A stretch of 64,000 nucleotides of DNA, taken from contig JAQUAI010000012.1 in NCBI GenBank assembly GCA_028687335.1, positions 17,371 through 81,370 of the forward strand. Reading direction: 5' to 3'. The notes below the pieces were generated by a model. It was not told the origin of the DNA. It was given only the letters and a program-made list of their open reading frames with translations, and did not search any database. The translations under genes were made by a program, and so were the position numbers. Of this stretch, positions 44,460 to 54,892 are shown in pieces; the stretch's first letter is position 1; the number at the start of each line of letters is the position of its first letter. The stretch comes from Gallionella sp. (GTDB lineage Bacteria > Pseudomonadota > Gammaproteobacteria > Burkholderiales > Gallionellaceae).

Positions 44460-45287
44460 ATGGCACTGATTAAGCTAAAACCAACTACTCCTGGCCAGCG
44501 CGCGGTATTGCGTGTGGTCAATCCTGATCTGCATAAGGGCAAGCCGATTGCCTCGCTTATCGAAAAGAAAAGCAAAACAGCAGGTCGTAATAATAATGGT
44601 CATATCACGACTCGTCACATGGGTGGCGGTCACAAGCAGCACTATCGCTTGGTTGACTTTAAGCGCAATAAAGATGGCATTCCTGCGACTGTTGAGCGTC
44701 TTGAGTACGATCCGAATCGCAGTGCAAATCTGGCCTTGTTGTGCTACGTCGATGGTGAGCGTCGTTACATCATCGCGCCAAAAGGCGTGTCTGCTGGAGC
44801 TACGCTGGTAAGCGGCTCTGAGGCTCCGATCAAGCCGGGTAATGCGTTGCCATTGCGCAATATTCCAGTCGGCTCGACCATTCATTGCATCGAAATGTTG
44901 CCAGGCAAGGGGGCGCAGCTCGCTCGTTCTGCGGGGACTTCTGTGCAGTTATTGGCGCGCGAAGGTAGTTATGCGCAGTTGCGTTTGCGTTCCGGCGAAA
45001 TTCGCAAGGTGCACATTGATTGCAAGGCGACGCTTGGTGAAGTGGGTAACTCTGAGCACAGCCTGCGCTCAATTGGTAAGGCTGGTGCGATGCGTTGGCG
45101 TGGTGTTCGTCCTACCGTTCGTGGTGTGGTAATGAACCCAGTTGATCACCCGCACGGTGGTGGTGAAGGTAAAACTGCAGCTGGTCGTCATCCGGTCAGT
45201 CCGTGGGGTGTGCCAGCTAAGGGCTTCCGCACACGTCGTAACAAGCGCACCAGCGGCATGATTGTTCGCCGCCGCTTCCAGGTTTAA
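44460..45287 (+). CDS. rplB: 50S ribosomal protein L2
   Basis: 275 residues. The conserved [17 protein letters not shown] loop with the histidine essential for peptidyl transferase assembly is intact. Normal length. Confidence 0.99.
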   Translation: MALIKLKPTTPGQRAVLRVVNPDLHKGKPIASLIEKKSKTAGRNNNGHITTRHMGGGHKQHYRLVDFKRNKDGIPATVERLEYDPNRSANLALLCYVDGERRYIIAPKGVSAGATLVSGSEAPIKPGNALPLRNIPVGSTIHCIEMLPGKGAQLARSAGTSVQLLAREGSYAQLRLRSGEIRKVHIDCKATLGEVGNSEHSLRSIGKAGAMRWRGVRPTVRGVVMNPVDHPHGGGEGKTAAGRHPVSPWGVPAKGFRTRRNKRTSGMIVRRRFQV

Positions 45288-45300
45288 GGGGTAAGTAAAT

Positions 45301-45579
45301 ATGGCACGTTCAATTAAAAAAGGTCCATTTGTTGATGCCCACTTGCTCAAGAAAATTGAGACGGTACGAGCAACTAATGACAAGCGTCCTGTGAAGACAT
45401 GGTCTCGCCGTTCTACGGTGTTGCCTGAGTTTGTAGGGCTGACAATCGCTGTACACAACGGTAAGCAGCATATTCCGGTGTACGTATCTGAGAACATGGT
45501 GGGCCACAAGCTGGGTGAGTTTTCCCTGACGCGCACCTTTAAAGGTCATGCTGCTGATAAAAAAGCAGCTAAGAAATAA
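45301..45579 (+). CDS. rpsS: 30S ribosomal protein S19
   Basis: 92 residues beginning [20 protein letters not shown] and containing [20 protein letters not shown], both diagnostic. It partners S13 in the 30S head. Confidence 0.99.
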   Translation: MARSIKKGPFVDAHLLKKIETVRATNDKRPVKTWSRRSTVLPEFVGLTIAVHNGKQHIPVYVSENMVGHKLGEFSLTRTFKGHAADKKAAKK

Positions 45580-45588
45580 GGGGGCATG

Positions 45589-45921
45589 ATGACTACAACT
45601 ACAGCAGTTGCAAAAAATATTCATCTCTCCGCGCAAAAGGGGCGTCTGGTTGCCGATCAGATTCGTGGTTTGCCGGTTGCTCAAGCGTTGAACATCTTGG
45701 CTTTTAGTCCGAAAAAAGGTGCCGGTATTATTAAAAAGGCGCTGGATTCCGCAATTGCCAATGCAGAGCATAACGATGGTGCCGATATTGATGAGTTGAA
45801 GGTTGTGACTATCTATGTTGACAAAGCGTCTTCGCTCAAGCGTTTCAGTGCGCGCGCCAAGGGTCGTGGCAATCGCATCGAAAAGCAAACATGCCACATT
45901 ACGGTCAGCGTCGGGAGCTAA
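45589..45921 (+). CDS. rplV: 50S ribosomal protein L22
   Basis: 110 residues. Two in-frame ATGs are adjacent (45586, 45589); the second has better spacing from AGGGGG at 45579-45584. The tunnel loop region ([20 protein letters not shown]) is normal. Confidence 0.98.
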   Translation: MTTTTAVAKNIHLSAQKGRLVADQIRGLPVAQALNILAFSPKKGAGIIKKALDSAIANAEHNDGADIDELKVVTIYVDKASSLKRFSARAKGRGNRIEKQTCHITVSVGS

Positions 45922-45930
45922 GGGTAGATT

Positions 45931-46641
45931 ATGGGACAGAAAATTCATCCAACCGGTTTCCGGTTGAGCGTTCGTAAAAACTGGGATTCCAAATGGTATG
46001 CAAGCAGTGAAAACTTCTCTGCATTGTTGCTCAAAGATATTGAGATTCGTGCATTCCTGAAGAAAAAGCTGGCGACAGCAGGTGTATCCAAGGTTGTTAT
46101 CGAGCGTCCAGCAAAGAGTGCAAAGGTAACCATCTACACAGCCCGTCCTGGTATGGTGATCGGTAAAAAGGGCGAAGATATTGAGCTGTTGCGTGCTGAG
46201 CTGCGTAAGCGCATGGGGTTGCAATCTGTGGATCTGGCTATCGAAGAAGTTCGTAAGCCGGAAGTGGATGCGCAGTTGATTGCCGATAGTATCACCGCAC
46301 AATTGGAAAAACGTATCATGTTCCGTCGTGCGATGAAGCGCGCGATGCAGAACGCGATGCGCTTGGGCGCTCAAGGTATCAAGATCATGAGTTCGGGTCG
46401 TCTGAATGGGATTGAGATTGCGCGTACTGAGTGGTATCGCGAAGGTCGCGTGCCATTGCACACATTGCGTGCTGATATCGACTACGGTACTTCAGAGGCT
46501 AAGACAACCTACGGCATTATCGGTGTCAAGGTGTGGGTTTTCAAGGGCGATGTCGGAACTCAGGATGCAGCGGTTGCCTCAGTCGCAGAGCCGGAAAAGA
46601 AAGTAAGAAAATCGGGAGCAAAGCATGCTACAGCCAGCTAG
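45931..46641 (+). CDS. rpsC: 30S ribosomal protein S3
   Basis: 236 residues with KH domain [15 protein letters not shown] and the family start [12 protein letters not shown]. The last 17 bases overlap rplP, implying coupled translation. Confidence 0.99.
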   Translation: MGQKIHPTGFRLSVRKNWDSKWYASSENFSALLLKDIEIRAFLKKKLATAGVSKVVIERPAKSAKVTIYTARPGMVIGKKGEDIELLRAELRKRMGLQSVDLAIEEVRKPEVDAQLIADSITAQLEKRIMFRRAMKRAMQNAMRLGAQGIKIMSSGRLNGIEIARTEWYREGRVPLHTLRADIDYGTSEAKTTYGIIGVKVWVFKGDVGTQDAAVASVAEPEKKVRKSGAKHATAS

Positions 46642-47041
46642 AAGAAAATATCGCAAGGAGCAGAAAGGTCGTAATACCGGTCTGGCAACTCGCGGCAACA
46701 AAGTTAGTTTCGGTGAGTTCGGCCTGAAGGCTGTTGCTCGTGGTCGTTTGACCGCTCGACAAATTGAGGCGGCTCGTCGTGCGATGACTCGTCACATCAA
46801 GCGTGGTGGTCGTATCTGGATTCGCATTTTCCCAGATAAGCCAATCTCTAAGAAGCCAGCCGAAGTTCGTATGGGTAATGGTAAGGGTAATCCTGAGTAC
46901 TACGTCGCAGAGATTCAGCCTGGCAAGATGTTGTATGAGATGGATGGTGTAGATGAGACGTTGGCGCGCGAAGCGTTCCGTTTGGCATCTGCAAAGTTGC
47001 CACTTGCAACCACATTCGTTGTTAGACAGGTAGGTGAATAA
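46625..47041 (+). CDS. rplP: 50S ribosomal protein L16
   Basis: 138 residues starting [17 protein letters not shown], full length. L16 contacts tRNA in the A site. The start lies inside the end of rpsC. Confidence 0.99.
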   Translation: MLQPARRKYRKEQKGRNTGLATRGNKVSFGEFGLKAVARGRLTARQIEAARRAMTRHIKRGGRIWIRIFPDKPISKKPAEVRMGNGKGNPEYYVAEIQPGKMLYEMDGVDETLAREAFRLASAKLPLATTFVVRQVGE

Positions 47042-47042
47042 C

Positions 47043-47237
47043 ATGAAGGCTAGTGAACTGAAAACCAAGTCCGATGCGGATCTGCAGCAAGAGCTGTTAT
47101 CGTTGACGAAGGCGCAATTCGGTCTGCGCATGCAAGTAGCGACGCAGCAGCTGAACAATACCAGTGAGTTGCGCAAGGTTCGTCGCGACATTGCGCGAGT
47201 CAAGACTGTGATGAAAGAAAAAGGTGTTCAGAAATGA
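47043..47237 (+). CDS. rpmC: 50S ribosomal protein L29
   Basis: 64 residues from the ATG at 47043 ([20 protein letters not shown]); an ATG at 47034 is in frame but would overlap rplP and is not a family start. It sits by the tunnel exit. ATGA overlap with rpsQ. Confidence 0.98.
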   Translation: MKASELKTKSDADLQQELLSLTKAQFGLRMQVATQQLNNTSELRKVRRDIARVKTVMKEKGVQK

Positions 47238-47512
47238 GCGAGACAAATGTAGTTGTTGGCAGCAAACTCAAACGTACCCTGACCGGCACCGTTGTGAGTG
47301 ACAAAATGGACAAAACGGTGACAGTTTTGGTCGAACGTAAAGTCAAGCATCCTTTGTTGGGCAAAATTGTGCGCGTATCTAAAAAATACCATGCGCATGA
47401 TGAAGCAAACGAGTTCCATGCTGGCGATATGGTACAGATTGAAGAGTGCCGTCCTCTTGCTAAAACCAAGAGCTGGCGCGTTTCCAAGCTGATCGAGAAG
47501 GCTGCTGCATAA
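47234..47512 (+). CDS. rpsQ: 30S ribosomal protein S17
   Basis: 92 residues with [21 protein letters not shown] and the OB-fold pattern. Last gene of the S10 operon; a promoter follows at once. Confidence 0.99.
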   Translation: MSETNVVVGSKLKRTLTGTVVSDKMDKTVTVLVERKVKHPLLGKIVRVSKKYHAHDEANEFHAGDMVQIEECRPLAKTKSWRVSKLIEKAAA

Positions 47513-47517
47513 ACTGC

Positions 47518-47545
47518 TTGCAACATTTCAAAATTTGCATATAAT
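47518..47545 (+). promoter_or_regulatory. Sigma-70 promoter of the spc operon
   Basis: TTGCAA (47518-47523), a 16-base spacer and a perfect TATAAT (47540-47545), followed by GCGCGGC. It has the same -35 hexamer and GCGCG discriminator as the S10 promoter. Confidence 0.82.
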
Positions 47546-47561
47546 GCGCGGCTTCGTTTCA

Positions 47562-47593
47562 TCGCCGTTCGCGGCGACCTGACCCTTACGGGT
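47562..47593 (+). promoter_or_regulatory. Two hairpins in the spc operon leader
   Basis: TCGCCG-TTCG-CGGCGA (47562-47577) and ACCC-TTAC-GGGT (47582-47593) lie between the promoter and rplN. They could be a terminator remnant, an mRNA-stabilising 5' structure or a ribosomal protein binding site; no T-tract follows. Confidence 0.5.
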
Positions 47594-47636
47594 TCCAAAA
47601 CTGGCCGCGAATGCGGAAAAAGTTGGAGATAAATAA

Positions 47637-48005
47637 ATGATACAAATGCAGTCTGTTTTAGATGTGGCCGACAATACCGGTGCACGTTCGGTTATGTGCA
47701 TCAAGGTGCTGGGTGGTTCCAAGCGCCGCTATGCGTCGGTTGGTGATGTCATCAAGGTTAGCATTCGTGATGCAGCTCCGCGTGGCCGTGTAAAGAAAGG
47801 CGAAGTTTATAACGCGGTTGTTGTGCGTACCGCTAAGGGCGTTCGTCGTAGCGATGGTTCTCTGGTTAAGTTCGATGGTAATGCGGCAGTTCTTTTGAAT
47901 GCCAAACTTGAGCCTATCGGCACCCGTATTTTTGGGCCCGTTACGCGTGAGTTGCGTACCGAGAAATTCATGAAAATCGTCTCTCTTGCGCCGGAAGTTT
48001 TGTAA
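47637..48005 (+). CDS. rplN: 50S ribosomal protein L14
   Basis: 122 residues starting [17 protein letters not shown], the diagnostic N-terminus. First gene of the spc operon, preceded by TTGGAGA. Confidence 0.99.
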   Translation: MIQMQSVLDVADNTGARSVMCIKVLGGSKRRYASVGDVIKVSIRDAAPRGRVKKGEVYNAVVVRTAKGVRRSDGSLVKFDGNAAVLLNAKLEPIGTRIFGPVTRELRTEKFMKIVSLAPEVL

Positions 48006-48031
48006 GCAAAGAGCTGGGATTAAGGATAATC

Positions 48032-48346
48032 ATGCGCAAAATTAAGAAAAATGACGATGTAATCGTCATCGCCGGTAAAGATAAAGGTAGTCGCGGAAGT
48101 GTGCTGCAAGTGATGGGTGACTATCTCTTGGTCGCGGGTATCAATAAGGTTAAGAAACATCAAAAGCCTAATCCGGTGAAGGGTTTGACGGGCGGGATTG
48201 TGGAGAAGGAATTGCCTCTACATATTTCCAATGTTGCGGTCTTCAATGCGGCATCGAAGAAAGCTGATCGGGTTGGCATCAAGACGCTTGAGGATGGGCG
48301 CAAGGTGCGTGTATTCAAGTCTAGTGGCGAACAGGTTGACGCTTAA
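48032..48346 (+). CDS. rplX: 50S ribosomal protein L24
   Basis: 104 residues with the KOW motif [20 protein letters not shown]. An assembly initiator of the large subunit. Confidence 0.99.
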   Translation: MRKIKKNDDVIVIAGKDKGSRGSVLQVMGDYLLVAGINKVKKHQKPNPVKGLTGGIVEKELPLHISNVAVFNAASKKADRVGIKTLEDGRKVRVFKSSGEQVDA

Positions 48347-48357
48347 GGGGTATTGGA

Positions 48358-48897
48358 ATGGCTCGTTTGTATGAGTTTTACAAAGATAAGGTGAGTAAAG
48401 ACCTTATGGTGCAGTTTGGTTACAAGTCTGTGATGGAAGTGCCGCGCATCGAGAAAATCACACTGAATATGGGTGTGGGTGAGGCGGTTGCTGATAAAAA
48501 AGTCATGGAGTTTGCGGTAGGTGATATGCAGAAAATTGCAGGTCAGAAGCCGATTGTTACCTTGTCGAAGAAATCTATTGCGGGCTTTAAGATTCGCGAG
48601 GGTTATCCGGTTGGTTGCAAAGTGACTTTGCGCAAAGAACGTATGTATGAGTTTCTGGATCGTCTGATTGCTGTTGCGATTCCTCGTATTCGTGACTTCC
48701 GTGGTATCTCGGGTAAGTCTTTTGATGGTCGCGGTAACTACAATATGGGTGTCAAGGAGCAGATTATTTTCCCTGAGATCGAGTATGAAAAGGTTGATGC
48801 GGTGCGTGGTATGAATATCACAATCACGACAACAGCTAAGACAGATGAAGAGGCCAAAGCGTTGTTGCTGGCCTTCAAGCTTCCATTGAAGAAGTGA
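48358..48897 (+). CDS. rplE: 50S ribosomal protein L5
   Basis: 179 residues with [17 protein letters not shown] and the [16 protein letters not shown] block. It binds 5S rRNA in the central protuberance. Confidence 0.99.
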   Translation: MARLYEFYKDKVSKDLMVQFGYKSVMEVPRIEKITLNMGVGEAVADKKVMEFAVGDMQKIAGQKPIVTLSKKSIAGFKIREGYPVGCKVTLRKERMYEFLDRLIAVAIPRIRDFRGISGKSFDGRGNYNMGVKEQIIFPEIEYEKVDAVRGMNITITTTAKTDEEAKALLLAFKLPLKK

Positions 48898-48907
48898 GGG
48901 ATTAGGA

Positions 48908-49213
48908 ATGGCAAAGATAGCACTGATCAATCGTGAGCAAAAACGCCGTGACATGGTTGCGAAATTTGCACCTAAGCGTGCGGCATTGTTGGCGATCATT
49001 AACAACGTTAAGTTGAGTGATGAAGAGCGTTCTGCGGCTCGCGCTAAGTTTCAGGCGTTGCCTCGTGATTCCAGTCCGGTGCGACTGCGTAATCGCTGTG
49101 CGCTGACAGGTCGTCCACGTGGCACTTTCCGTAAGTTTGGATTGGGTCGTATTAAGGTTCGTGAGTATGCGATGCGCGGTGAAATCCCGGGTATCGTCAA
49201 GGCAAGCTGGTAG
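48908..49213 (+). CDS. rpsN: 30S ribosomal protein S14, zinc-independent form
   Basis: 101 residues, the long form. Only one cysteine remains in the [12 protein letters not shown] region, so it lacks the CxxC pairs of the short zinc-binding form. Ordinary for Proteobacteria. Confidence 0.99.
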   Translation: MAKIALINREQKRRDMVAKFAPKRAALLAIINNVKLSDEERSAARAKFQALPRDSSPVRLRNRCALTGRPRGTFRKFGLGRIKVREYAMRGEIPGIVKASW

Positions 49214-49224
49214 GAGTGTAAATA

Positions 49225-49623
49225 ATGAGTATGAGTGATCCGATCTCTGACATGCTGACTCGCATTCGCAATGCGCAGCTTGCAGAAAAAAACTCGGTCG
49301 TGATGCCTTCTTCCAAGCTGAAGGTGGCGATTGCCGAAGTATTAAAAGATGAAGGCTATGTTGATGGTTATAGTGTTGTTGCTGGTGACGGTGGCAAGGC
49401 TACGCTTGAAATTGGTCTGAAGTATTTCAGTGGTCGCCCTGTGATTGAGAAGATTCAGCGCATTAGTCGCCCTGGATTGCGTATCTACAAGGGTGCAAGC
49501 GATATTCCTAAGGTGATGAACGGTCTTGGTATCGCTATCGTTTCGACTCCTAAAGGTTTGATGACGGATCGCAAGGCTCGCGCCAGTGGTATTGGCGGCG
49601 AAGTATTGTGCGTCGTCGCATAA
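49225..49623 (+). CDS. rpsH: 30S ribosomal protein S8
   Basis: 132 residues, starting [18 protein letters not shown] and ending [15 protein letters not shown]. In E. coli S8 represses the spc operon. Confidence 0.99.
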   Translation: MSMSDPISDMLTRIRNAQLAEKNSVVMPSSKLKVAIAEVLKDEGYVDGYSVVAGDGGKATLEIGLKYFSGRPVIEKIQRISRPGLRIYKGASDIPKVMNGLGIAIVSTPKGLMTDRKARASGIGGEVLCVVA

Positions 49624-49635
49624 TAAGGAGCGAAT

Positions 49636-50169
49636 ATGTCTAGAGTTGCTAAAAATCCGGTCGTCGTGCCTAGCGGTGTTGAGGTTACGTTGGTTGCAGG
49701 TGGAGTTACTGTCAAGGGCCCGATGGGTTCTTTAACTCAGCCTCTTTCTGCTGATGTTGCAGTTGAGCGTGAAGGGGATGCCCTGTTGTGCAAAGCATTG
49801 TTGGAGACAAAACAGTCTCATGCAATGTCTGGGACGCTTCGTGCTCTGTTGGCGAATATGGTTGTGGGGGTGACTAAAGGTTTCGAGCGCAAGCTGACGC
49901 TGGTTGGCGTTGGTTATCGTGCTCAGGCTGCTGGTGATACCTTAAATCTATCGCTCGGCTTCTCGCATCCTGTTTCGTACAAGATGCCAGAGGGTATTAA
50001 GGTTGAGACACCGACGCAAACTGAAATCGTTTTGAAGGGCGCTGATAAACAGCGCGTTGGTCAGGTAGCTGCAGAAATTCGCGCATTCCGTGAACCGGAG
50101 CCATATAAGGGCAAAGGCGTACGTTATAGCGATGAAGTGGTGACCCTGAAAGAAACCAAGAAGAAATAA
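49636..50169 (+). CDS. rplF: 50S ribosomal protein L6
   Basis: 177 residues with the duplicated L6 fold and the C-terminal [17 protein letters not shown] signature. Confidence 0.99.
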   Translation: MSRVAKNPVVVPSGVEVTLVAGGVTVKGPMGSLTQPLSADVAVEREGDALLCKALLETKQSHAMSGTLRALLANMVVGVTKGFERKLTLVGVGYRAQAAGDTLNLSLGFSHPVSYKMPEGIKVETPTQTEIVLKGADKQRVGQVAAEIRAFREPEPYKGKGVRYSDEVVTLKETKKK

Positions 50170-50180
50170 CTGAGGCGGAT

Positions 50181-50537
50181 ATGTTTAACAAGAAAGAGTC
50201 CCGTCAGCGCAGAGCCCGCAAAACCCGTGCTCGTATCGCTGAGAAAAAGGTAGTACGTTTGGCCATCAATCGTACCAATCTGCATATTTACGCACAGGTT
50301 ATTTCTGCCTGCGGCAGTAAGATTTTGGCTAGTGCGTCCTCGCTGGAGGCGGATGTTCGCAAGGATATCGCTAATGGTGGAAACACTGCGGCGGCGGCTA
50401 TCGTTGGCAAGCGAATCGCTGAGAAAGCCAAGAGTGCAGGCATTACCGAAGTGGCATTTGACCGCTCGGGTAATCGTTATCATGGTCGTGTTAAGGCGCT
50501 GGCAGATGCTGCGCGTGAACACGGTCTGCAGTTCTAA
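50181..50537 (+). CDS. rplR: 50S ribosomal protein L18
   Basis: 118 residues with a basic N-terminus and the [20 protein letters not shown] end. It binds 5S rRNA beside L5. Confidence 0.99.
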   Translation: MFNKKESRQRRARKTRARIAEKKVVRLAINRTNLHIYAQVISACGSKILASASSLEADVRKDIANGGNTAAAAIVGKRIAEKAKSAGITEVAFDRSGNRYHGRVKALADAAREHGLQF

Positions 50538-50550
50538 TTGGAGTTAAGAG

Positions 50551-51072
50551 ATGGCAAAGCCGCAAGCAAGGAATCAGAAGGCAGAAGAGCGCGATGATGG
50601 TCTGATCGAAAAGATGATCTCCGTGAATCGCGTCACCAAAGTTGTTAAGGGTGGTCGAATCATGGGTTTTGCTGCCTTGACCGTGGTTGGTGATGGTGAT
50701 GGTCGCGTCGCGATGGGCAAAGGCAAGTCCAAAGAAGTCCCGGTTGCAGTACAAAAAGCGATGGATGAAGCGCGTCGCAACTTGGTCAAAGTTAGTTTGA
50801 AGAATGGCACATTGCATCATACGGTTATTGGTAAACACGGCGCAGCGAAAGTGCTGATGCAACCAGCTTCCGAAGGTACCGGCATTATTGCGGGTGGCGC
50901 GATGCGTGCAGTGTTCGAAGCAGTGGGTGTGCGTGATGTGTTGGCCAAGTGTATTGGTTCCAGCAACCCGTACAACGTGGTTCGCGCCACATTGAACGGC
51001 CTGAAGGCATTGAATTCGCCTTCTGAAATTGCCGCTAAACGTGGTAAGAACATCGAAGAGATTCTGGGGTAA
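50551..51072 (+). CDS. rpsE: 30S ribosomal protein S5
   Basis: 173 residues: double-stranded RNA-binding domain with [19 protein letters not shown], the fidelity/spectinomycin region, and a C-terminal [15 protein letters not shown]. Normal length. Confidence 0.99.
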   Translation: MAKPQARNQKAEERDDGLIEKMISVNRVTKVVKGGRIMGFAALTVVGDGDGRVAMGKGKSKEVPVAVQKAMDEARRNLVKVSLKNGTLHHTVIGKHGAAKVLMQPASEGTGIIAGGAMRAVFEAVGVRDVLAKCIGSSNPYNVVRATLNGLKALNSPSEIAAKRGKNIEEILG

Positions 51073-51075
51073 GTC

Positions 51076-51261
51076 ATGACACAAACCAAAACAATTAAAG
51101 TGACACAGGTCAAAAGCCTGATCGGCACAAAGAAATCTCATCGCGACACGATTCGCGGTTTGGGCCTGCGTCGTATCAATCACACCGTCCAATTGGAAGA
51201 TACACCCTGTGTGCGCGGCATGATCAACAAGGTTTTTTACTTGGTTAAGTGTGAGGCATAA
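51076..51261 (+). CDS. rpmD: 50S ribosomal protein L30
   Basis: 61 residues with [20 protein letters not shown] and [16 protein letters not shown]. Three bases after rpsE, two before rplO. Confidence 0.99.
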   Translation: MTQTKTIKVTQVKSLIGTKKSHRDTIRGLGLRRINHTVQLEDTPCVRGMINKVFYLVKCEA

Positions 51262-51263
51262 AA

Positions 51264-51698
51264 ATGGAACTGAATAATATTCAACCTGCTAGCGGTGCAA
51301 AACACGCCAAGCGTCGCGTAGGTCGCGGCATCGGTTCCGGCTTAGGAAAGACTGCGGGTCGCGGTCATAAAGGTCAAAAGTCTCGCGCTGGCGGCTTCCA
51401 TAAGGTTGGTTTTGAGGGCGGTCAGATGCCTTTGCAGCGTCGTCTGCCTAAGCGTGGTTTCGTTTCTTTGACTCGTGATGACACAGCGCAAGTGCGGTTG
51501 TCCGATCTGCAAAAGTTGCCGGTTGACACTGTCGATCTGTTGGCTTTGAAGCAAAGTGGCGTGATTCATGCGAATGCTTTGTCTGCAAAAGTGATTTTGT
51601 GTGGCGAACTGACTCGTGCAGTTAAGCTGCAAGGGTTGTTGGTCACCAAAGGTGCGCGTGCTGCCGTTGAGGCAGCTGGCGGCAGCATTGCTGAGTAA
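51264..51698 (+). CDS. rplO: 50S ribosomal protein L15
   Basis: 144 residues with the glycine-rich [20 protein letters not shown] segment and a terminal [10 protein letters not shown] block. Late assembly protein. Confidence 0.99.
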   Translation: MELNNIQPASGAKHAKRRVGRGIGSGLGKTAGRGHKGQKSRAGGFHKVGFEGGQMPLQRRLPKRGFVSLTRDDTAQVRLSDLQKLPVDTVDLLALKQSGVIHANALSAKVILCGELTRAVKLQGLLVTKGARAAVEAAGGSIAE

Positions 51699-51707
51699 GG
51701 CTGATTC

Positions 51708-53021
51708 GTGAGTTCGGTAAGTGCGGTAAGCAAGAATAAGTATGGTGATTTGAGTCGCCGCTTGTGGTTCCTGCTTGGGGCGTTGGTGGTGTTTCGTATT
51801 GGGGCGCATATTCCCGTACCAGGCATTGATCCAACCGTGCTGGCAGACCTATTTAAGTCCCAGAAAAACGGGATTTTGGGTATGTTCAATATGTTTTCCG
51901 GAGGTGCGTTAGAGCGTTTTACGATCTTCGCCCTCGGGATCATGCCGTACATTTCAGCATCGATCATTATGCAGTTGGCAGCAATTGCTGTGCCGCATCT
52001 TGAGCAGTTGAAAAAAGAAGGCGAGGCTGGACGACGCAAGATTACTCAGTACACGCGTTATGGCACCTTGGGACTTGCGATTTTTCAAGCCTTCGGTATC
52101 GCAGTCGCATTGCAGTCTCAACCGGGTTTAGTTATTAATCCTGGTGTGATGTTTCAGTTGACGACAGTCATTACGCTGGTCACTGGAACTATGTTTTTGA
52201 TGTGGCTGGGTGAACAGATTACCGAGCGTGGTTTAGGAAATGGTATTTCGCTGATTATTTTCGCCGGTATCGCAGCTGGATTGCCGAGTGCAATCGGCAG
52301 CACGCTGGAGCTGGTTAGAACGGGTGCCTTTTCGATTCCGCTAGTTTTACTGTTGTTTGTGTTGGCGATTGCAGTGACGGCCCTTGTTGTTTTTGTTGAG
52401 CGCGGGCAGCGGAAGATATTGGTTAACTACGCAAAGCGTCAGGTTGGTAACAAGGTGTACGGTGGGCAGACTTCGCATTTACCGTTGAAGCTGAATATGG
52501 CAGGTGTTATCCCTCCTATTTTTGCATCGAGCATTATTTTGTTTCCTGCAACACTTGCGGGTTGGTTTGGTACCGGTTCGGGCATGACTTGGTTGAAAGA
52601 TGTAAGTGACAAGCTTTCTCCCGGACAGCCGATTTATGTAATGTTTTATGCGGCAGCGATTGTGTTCTTCTGCTTTTTCTACACGGCGCTGGTATTTAGT
52701 CCTAAAGAAACCGCTGAGAATTTGAAGAAAAGTGGCGCGTTCCTGCCGGGGATTCGTCCCGGGGATCAAACAGCCCGCTACGTTGAGAAAATTATGTTGC
52801 GCCTGACTATGGTTGGTGCCGTGTATATCTCCCTAGTGTGCTTGTTGCCGGAGTTCCTCGTAGTTCAGTGGAATGTGCCGTTCTACTTCGGTGGTACATC
52901 GTTGCTGATTTTGGTTGTGGTCACCATGGATTTTATGGCGCAAGTGCAGTCTTACTTGATGACCCACCAGTATGAGAATTTGCTGAAAAAGGCCAACTTC
53001 AAGAGTGGTGTAACACGCTGA
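51708..53021 (+). CDS. secY: SecY, preprotein translocase channel
   Basis: 437 residues, ten membrane helices, GTG start. Signatures [11 protein letters not shown] in the plug region and the cytoplasmic loop [18 protein letters not shown] are present. With SecE (26306) it forms the inner-membrane protein channel. The stop overlaps infA by one base. Confidence 0.99.
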   Translation: MSSVSAVSKNKYGDLSRRLWFLLGALVVFRIGAHIPVPGIDPTVLADLFKSQKNGILGMFNMFSGGALERFTIFALGIMPYISASIIMQLAAIAVPHLEQLKKEGEAGRRKITQYTRYGTLGLAIFQAFGIAVALQSQPGLVINPGVMFQLTTVITLVTGTMFLMWLGEQITERGLGNGISLIIFAGIAAGLPSAIGSTLELVRTGAFSIPLVLLLFVLAIAVTALVVFVERGQRKILVNYAKRQVGNKVYGGQTSHLPLKLNMAGVIPPIFASSIILFPATLAGWFGTGSGMTWLKDVSDKLSPGQPIYVMFYAAAIVFFCFFYTALVFSPKETAENLKKSGAFLPGIRPGDQTARYVEKIMLRLTMVGAVYISLVCLLPEFLVVQWNVPFYFGGTSLLILVVVTMDFMAQVQSYLMTHQYENLLKKANFKSGVTR

Positions 53022-53239
53022 TGGCTAAAGAAGATGTAATTCAGATGCAGGGCGAGATTGAAGAGTCGCTGCCTAATGCGACTTTCAGAATCAAGTTGGA
53101 AAACGGGCACTCGGTGCTAGGTCATATTTCTGGCAAGATGCGTATGCACTACATACGAATTCTGCCGGGAGATAAGGTTACAGTTGAGTTGACACCTTAT
53201 GATCTGAGCAGGGCGCGCATCGTGTTCCGTGCAAAGTAA
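53021..53239 (+). CDS. infA: Translation initiation factor IF-1
   Basis: 72 residues, S1-like OB fold starting [19 protein letters not shown] and ending [14 protein letters not shown]. Translationally coupled to secY (TGATG). Confidence 0.99.
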   Translation: MAKEDVIQMQGEIEESLPNATFRIKLENGHSVLGHISGKMRMHYIRILPGDKVTVELTPYDLSRARIVFRAK

Positions 53240-53269
53240 TCGAATGAGAACGAAGTAAGGAGAAGCAAA

Positions 53270-53383
53270 ATGAGAGTCCAAGCATCCGTAAAGAAGATTT
53301 GCCGCAATTGTAAGATCATCCGTCGCAACCGCACTGTGCGTGTAATTTGCACCGAGCCGCGACACAAGCAACGTCAGGGCTGA
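53270..53383 (+). CDS. rpmJ: 50S ribosomal protein L36, zinc-binding form
   Basis: A 37-residue gene: [19 protein letters not shown], then [19 protein letters not shown]. The CxxC pair, a later Cys and a His make the zinc ribbon of the C-plus form. Preceded by AAGGAGAAG. Confidence 0.98.
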   Translation: MRVQASVKKICRNCKIIRRNRTVRVICTEPRHKQRQG

Positions 53384-53413
53384 TTGAGAGAAATTCTCTT
53401 TCAGTAGTATAAT
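53384..53413 (+). promoter_or_regulatory. Sigma-70 promoter of the alpha operon
   Basis: TTGAGA (53384-53389), an 18-base spacer and a perfect TATAAT (53408-53413), 30 bases before rpsM. The -35 begins immediately after the rpmJ stop. Confidence 0.72.
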
Positions 53414-53442
53414 TCGCGTTTTTCAAAATATAGGGTAGCTGC

Positions 53443-53808
53443 ATGGCACGTATTGCAGGGGTCAACATCCCCAACCATCAACACGCTGTGATTGCTTTGA
53501 CTGCAATCTATGGCATCGGACGTACTCGCTCGCAGAGCATTTGTGTTGCGGCGAAGATTAACAGCGCAACCAAAATGAAGGACTTGACCGACGCGGAAGT
53601 CGAAAGACTGCGTGAAGAAGTCGCCAAGTTCACCGTTGAAGGTGATCTGCGTCGTGAAGTAACGATGAGCATCAAGCGATTGATGGATCTGGGTTGCTAT
53701 CGTGGCGTTCGTCATCGTCGTGGTCTGCCATGCCGTGGTCAGCGTACTCGCACCAATGCACGTACCCGTAAGGGCCCGCGCAAGGCGATCGCCGGCGCGA
53801 AGAAGTAA
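53443..53808 (+). CDS. rpsM: 30S ribosomal protein S13
   Basis: 121 residues starting [14 protein letters not shown] and ending [20 protein letters not shown]. It lines the subunit bridge in the head. Confidence 0.99.
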   Translation: MARIAGVNIPNHQHAVIALTAIYGIGRTRSQSICVAAKINSATKMKDLTDAEVERLREEVAKFTVEGDLRREVTMSIKRLMDLGCYRGVRHRRGLPCRGQRTRTNARTRKGPRKAIAGAKK

Positions 53809-53837
53809 TTTGCTATAACGCTTTAAAGGAATAGATT

Positions 53838-54227
53838 ATGGCTAAGCCAAGCACGAAAGTGCGCAAGAAAGTCAAAAAGAACGTTGCCGAAGGCATCGCT
53901 CACGTTCATGCGTCGTTCAACAATACCATCGTGACGATCACGGATCGCCAAGGCAACACATTGGCATGGTCCACGTCCGGTGCTCAGGGCTTCAAGGGCT
54001 CTCGTAAGAGTACCCCGTTTGCTGCTCAAGTTGCGGCAGAAGTCGTGGGTAAGTCTGCCGTTGAATGTGGCGTGAAAAATCTTGAAGTGCGTATCAAAGG
54101 ACCCGGCCCCGGTCGCGAGTCAGCTGTGCGTGCATTAAATGCTGCGGGTTTCAAGATCACCAGCATTTCCGATATTACTCCGGTGCCGCACAACGGTTGC
54201 CGTCCGCCTAAAAAGCGTCGTATTTAA
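53838..54227 (+). CDS. rpsK: 30S ribosomal protein S11
   Basis: 129 residues with [18 protein letters not shown] and the terminal [12 protein letters not shown], both diagnostic. Platform protein of 30S. Confidence 0.99.
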   Translation: MAKPSTKVRKKVKKNVAEGIAHVHASFNNTIVTITDRQGNTLAWSTSGAQGFKGSRKSTPFAAQVAAEVVGKSAVECGVKNLEVRIKGPGPGRESAVRALNAAGFKITSISDITPVPHNGCRPPKKRRI

Positions 54228-54245
54228 TATTTTTGGGAGTCGATC

Positions 54246-54875
54246 TTGGCTAGAAATCTTGATGCAAAGTGCCGTCAGTGCCGCCGTGAAGGCGAGAAGC
54301 TGTTTCTGAAAGCTGAAAAATGCTTCACCGACAAGTGTGCTGTTGAGCGCCGTGCGTATCCTCCTGGTCAGCATGGCCAGAAGAAAAACACACGTCTGTC
54401 TGAATACGGTGGTCAGTTGCGTGAAAAGCAAAAAGTTCGTCGTATCTACGGCGTTCTGGAAAAGCAATTCCGCCTGACTTACAAACAAGCTGAAAATCAG
54501 CGCGGCATTACCGGTGAAAACCTGCTGCAAGTGCTGGAGTCCCGCTTGGACAACGTTTCTTACCGTATGGGCTTTGGCGCGTCGCGTGCCGAGGCTCGTC
54601 AAGTAGTCCGTCACAACGGCATTACTGTTAACGGCAAGCGCGTGAATATTCCTTCTTATCAATTGCGTCCAGGTGATGTGGTTGAAGTGGCGGAAAAGTC
54701 CAAAGCGCAACTGCGTGTTAAGGCTGCGATTGCTGCCGCCGAACAACGCGGCTTCCCGGAATGGCTCGATATGGACACCAAGGCTCTGAAGGGTACGTTC
54801 AAGGCATTGCCACAACGTTCCGAATTGCCTGCAACCATCAACGAGCATCTCGTGGTTGAGTTGTATTCCAAGTAA
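54246..54875 (+). CDS. rpsD: 30S ribosomal protein S4, cysteine-rich form
   Basis: 209 residues with a TTG start and GGGAG seven bases upstream. The N-terminus has CRQC and later CFTDKC, a four-cysteine zinc site of the C-plus form. The S4 RNA-binding domain ([19 protein letters not shown]) is intact. In E. coli S4 represses the alpha operon. Confidence 0.98.
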   Translation: MARNLDAKCRQCRREGEKLFLKAEKCFTDKCAVERRAYPPGQHGQKKNTRLSEYGGQLREKQKVRRIYGVLEKQFRLTYKQAENQRGITGENLLQVLESRLDNVSYRMGFGASRAEARQVVRHNGITVNGKRVNIPSYQLRPGDVVEVAEKSKAQLRVKAAIAAAEQRGFPEWLDMDTKALKGTFKALPQRSELPATINEHLVVELYSK

Positions 54876-54892
54876 TCCACGCGGAGTAGCTT

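Noticed and set aside
45310..46461. 383-codon minus-strand ORF opposite rpsS-rplV-rpsC
   Set aside because: It crosses several genuine ribosomal protein genes on the other strand; no start signal and no recognisable protein.
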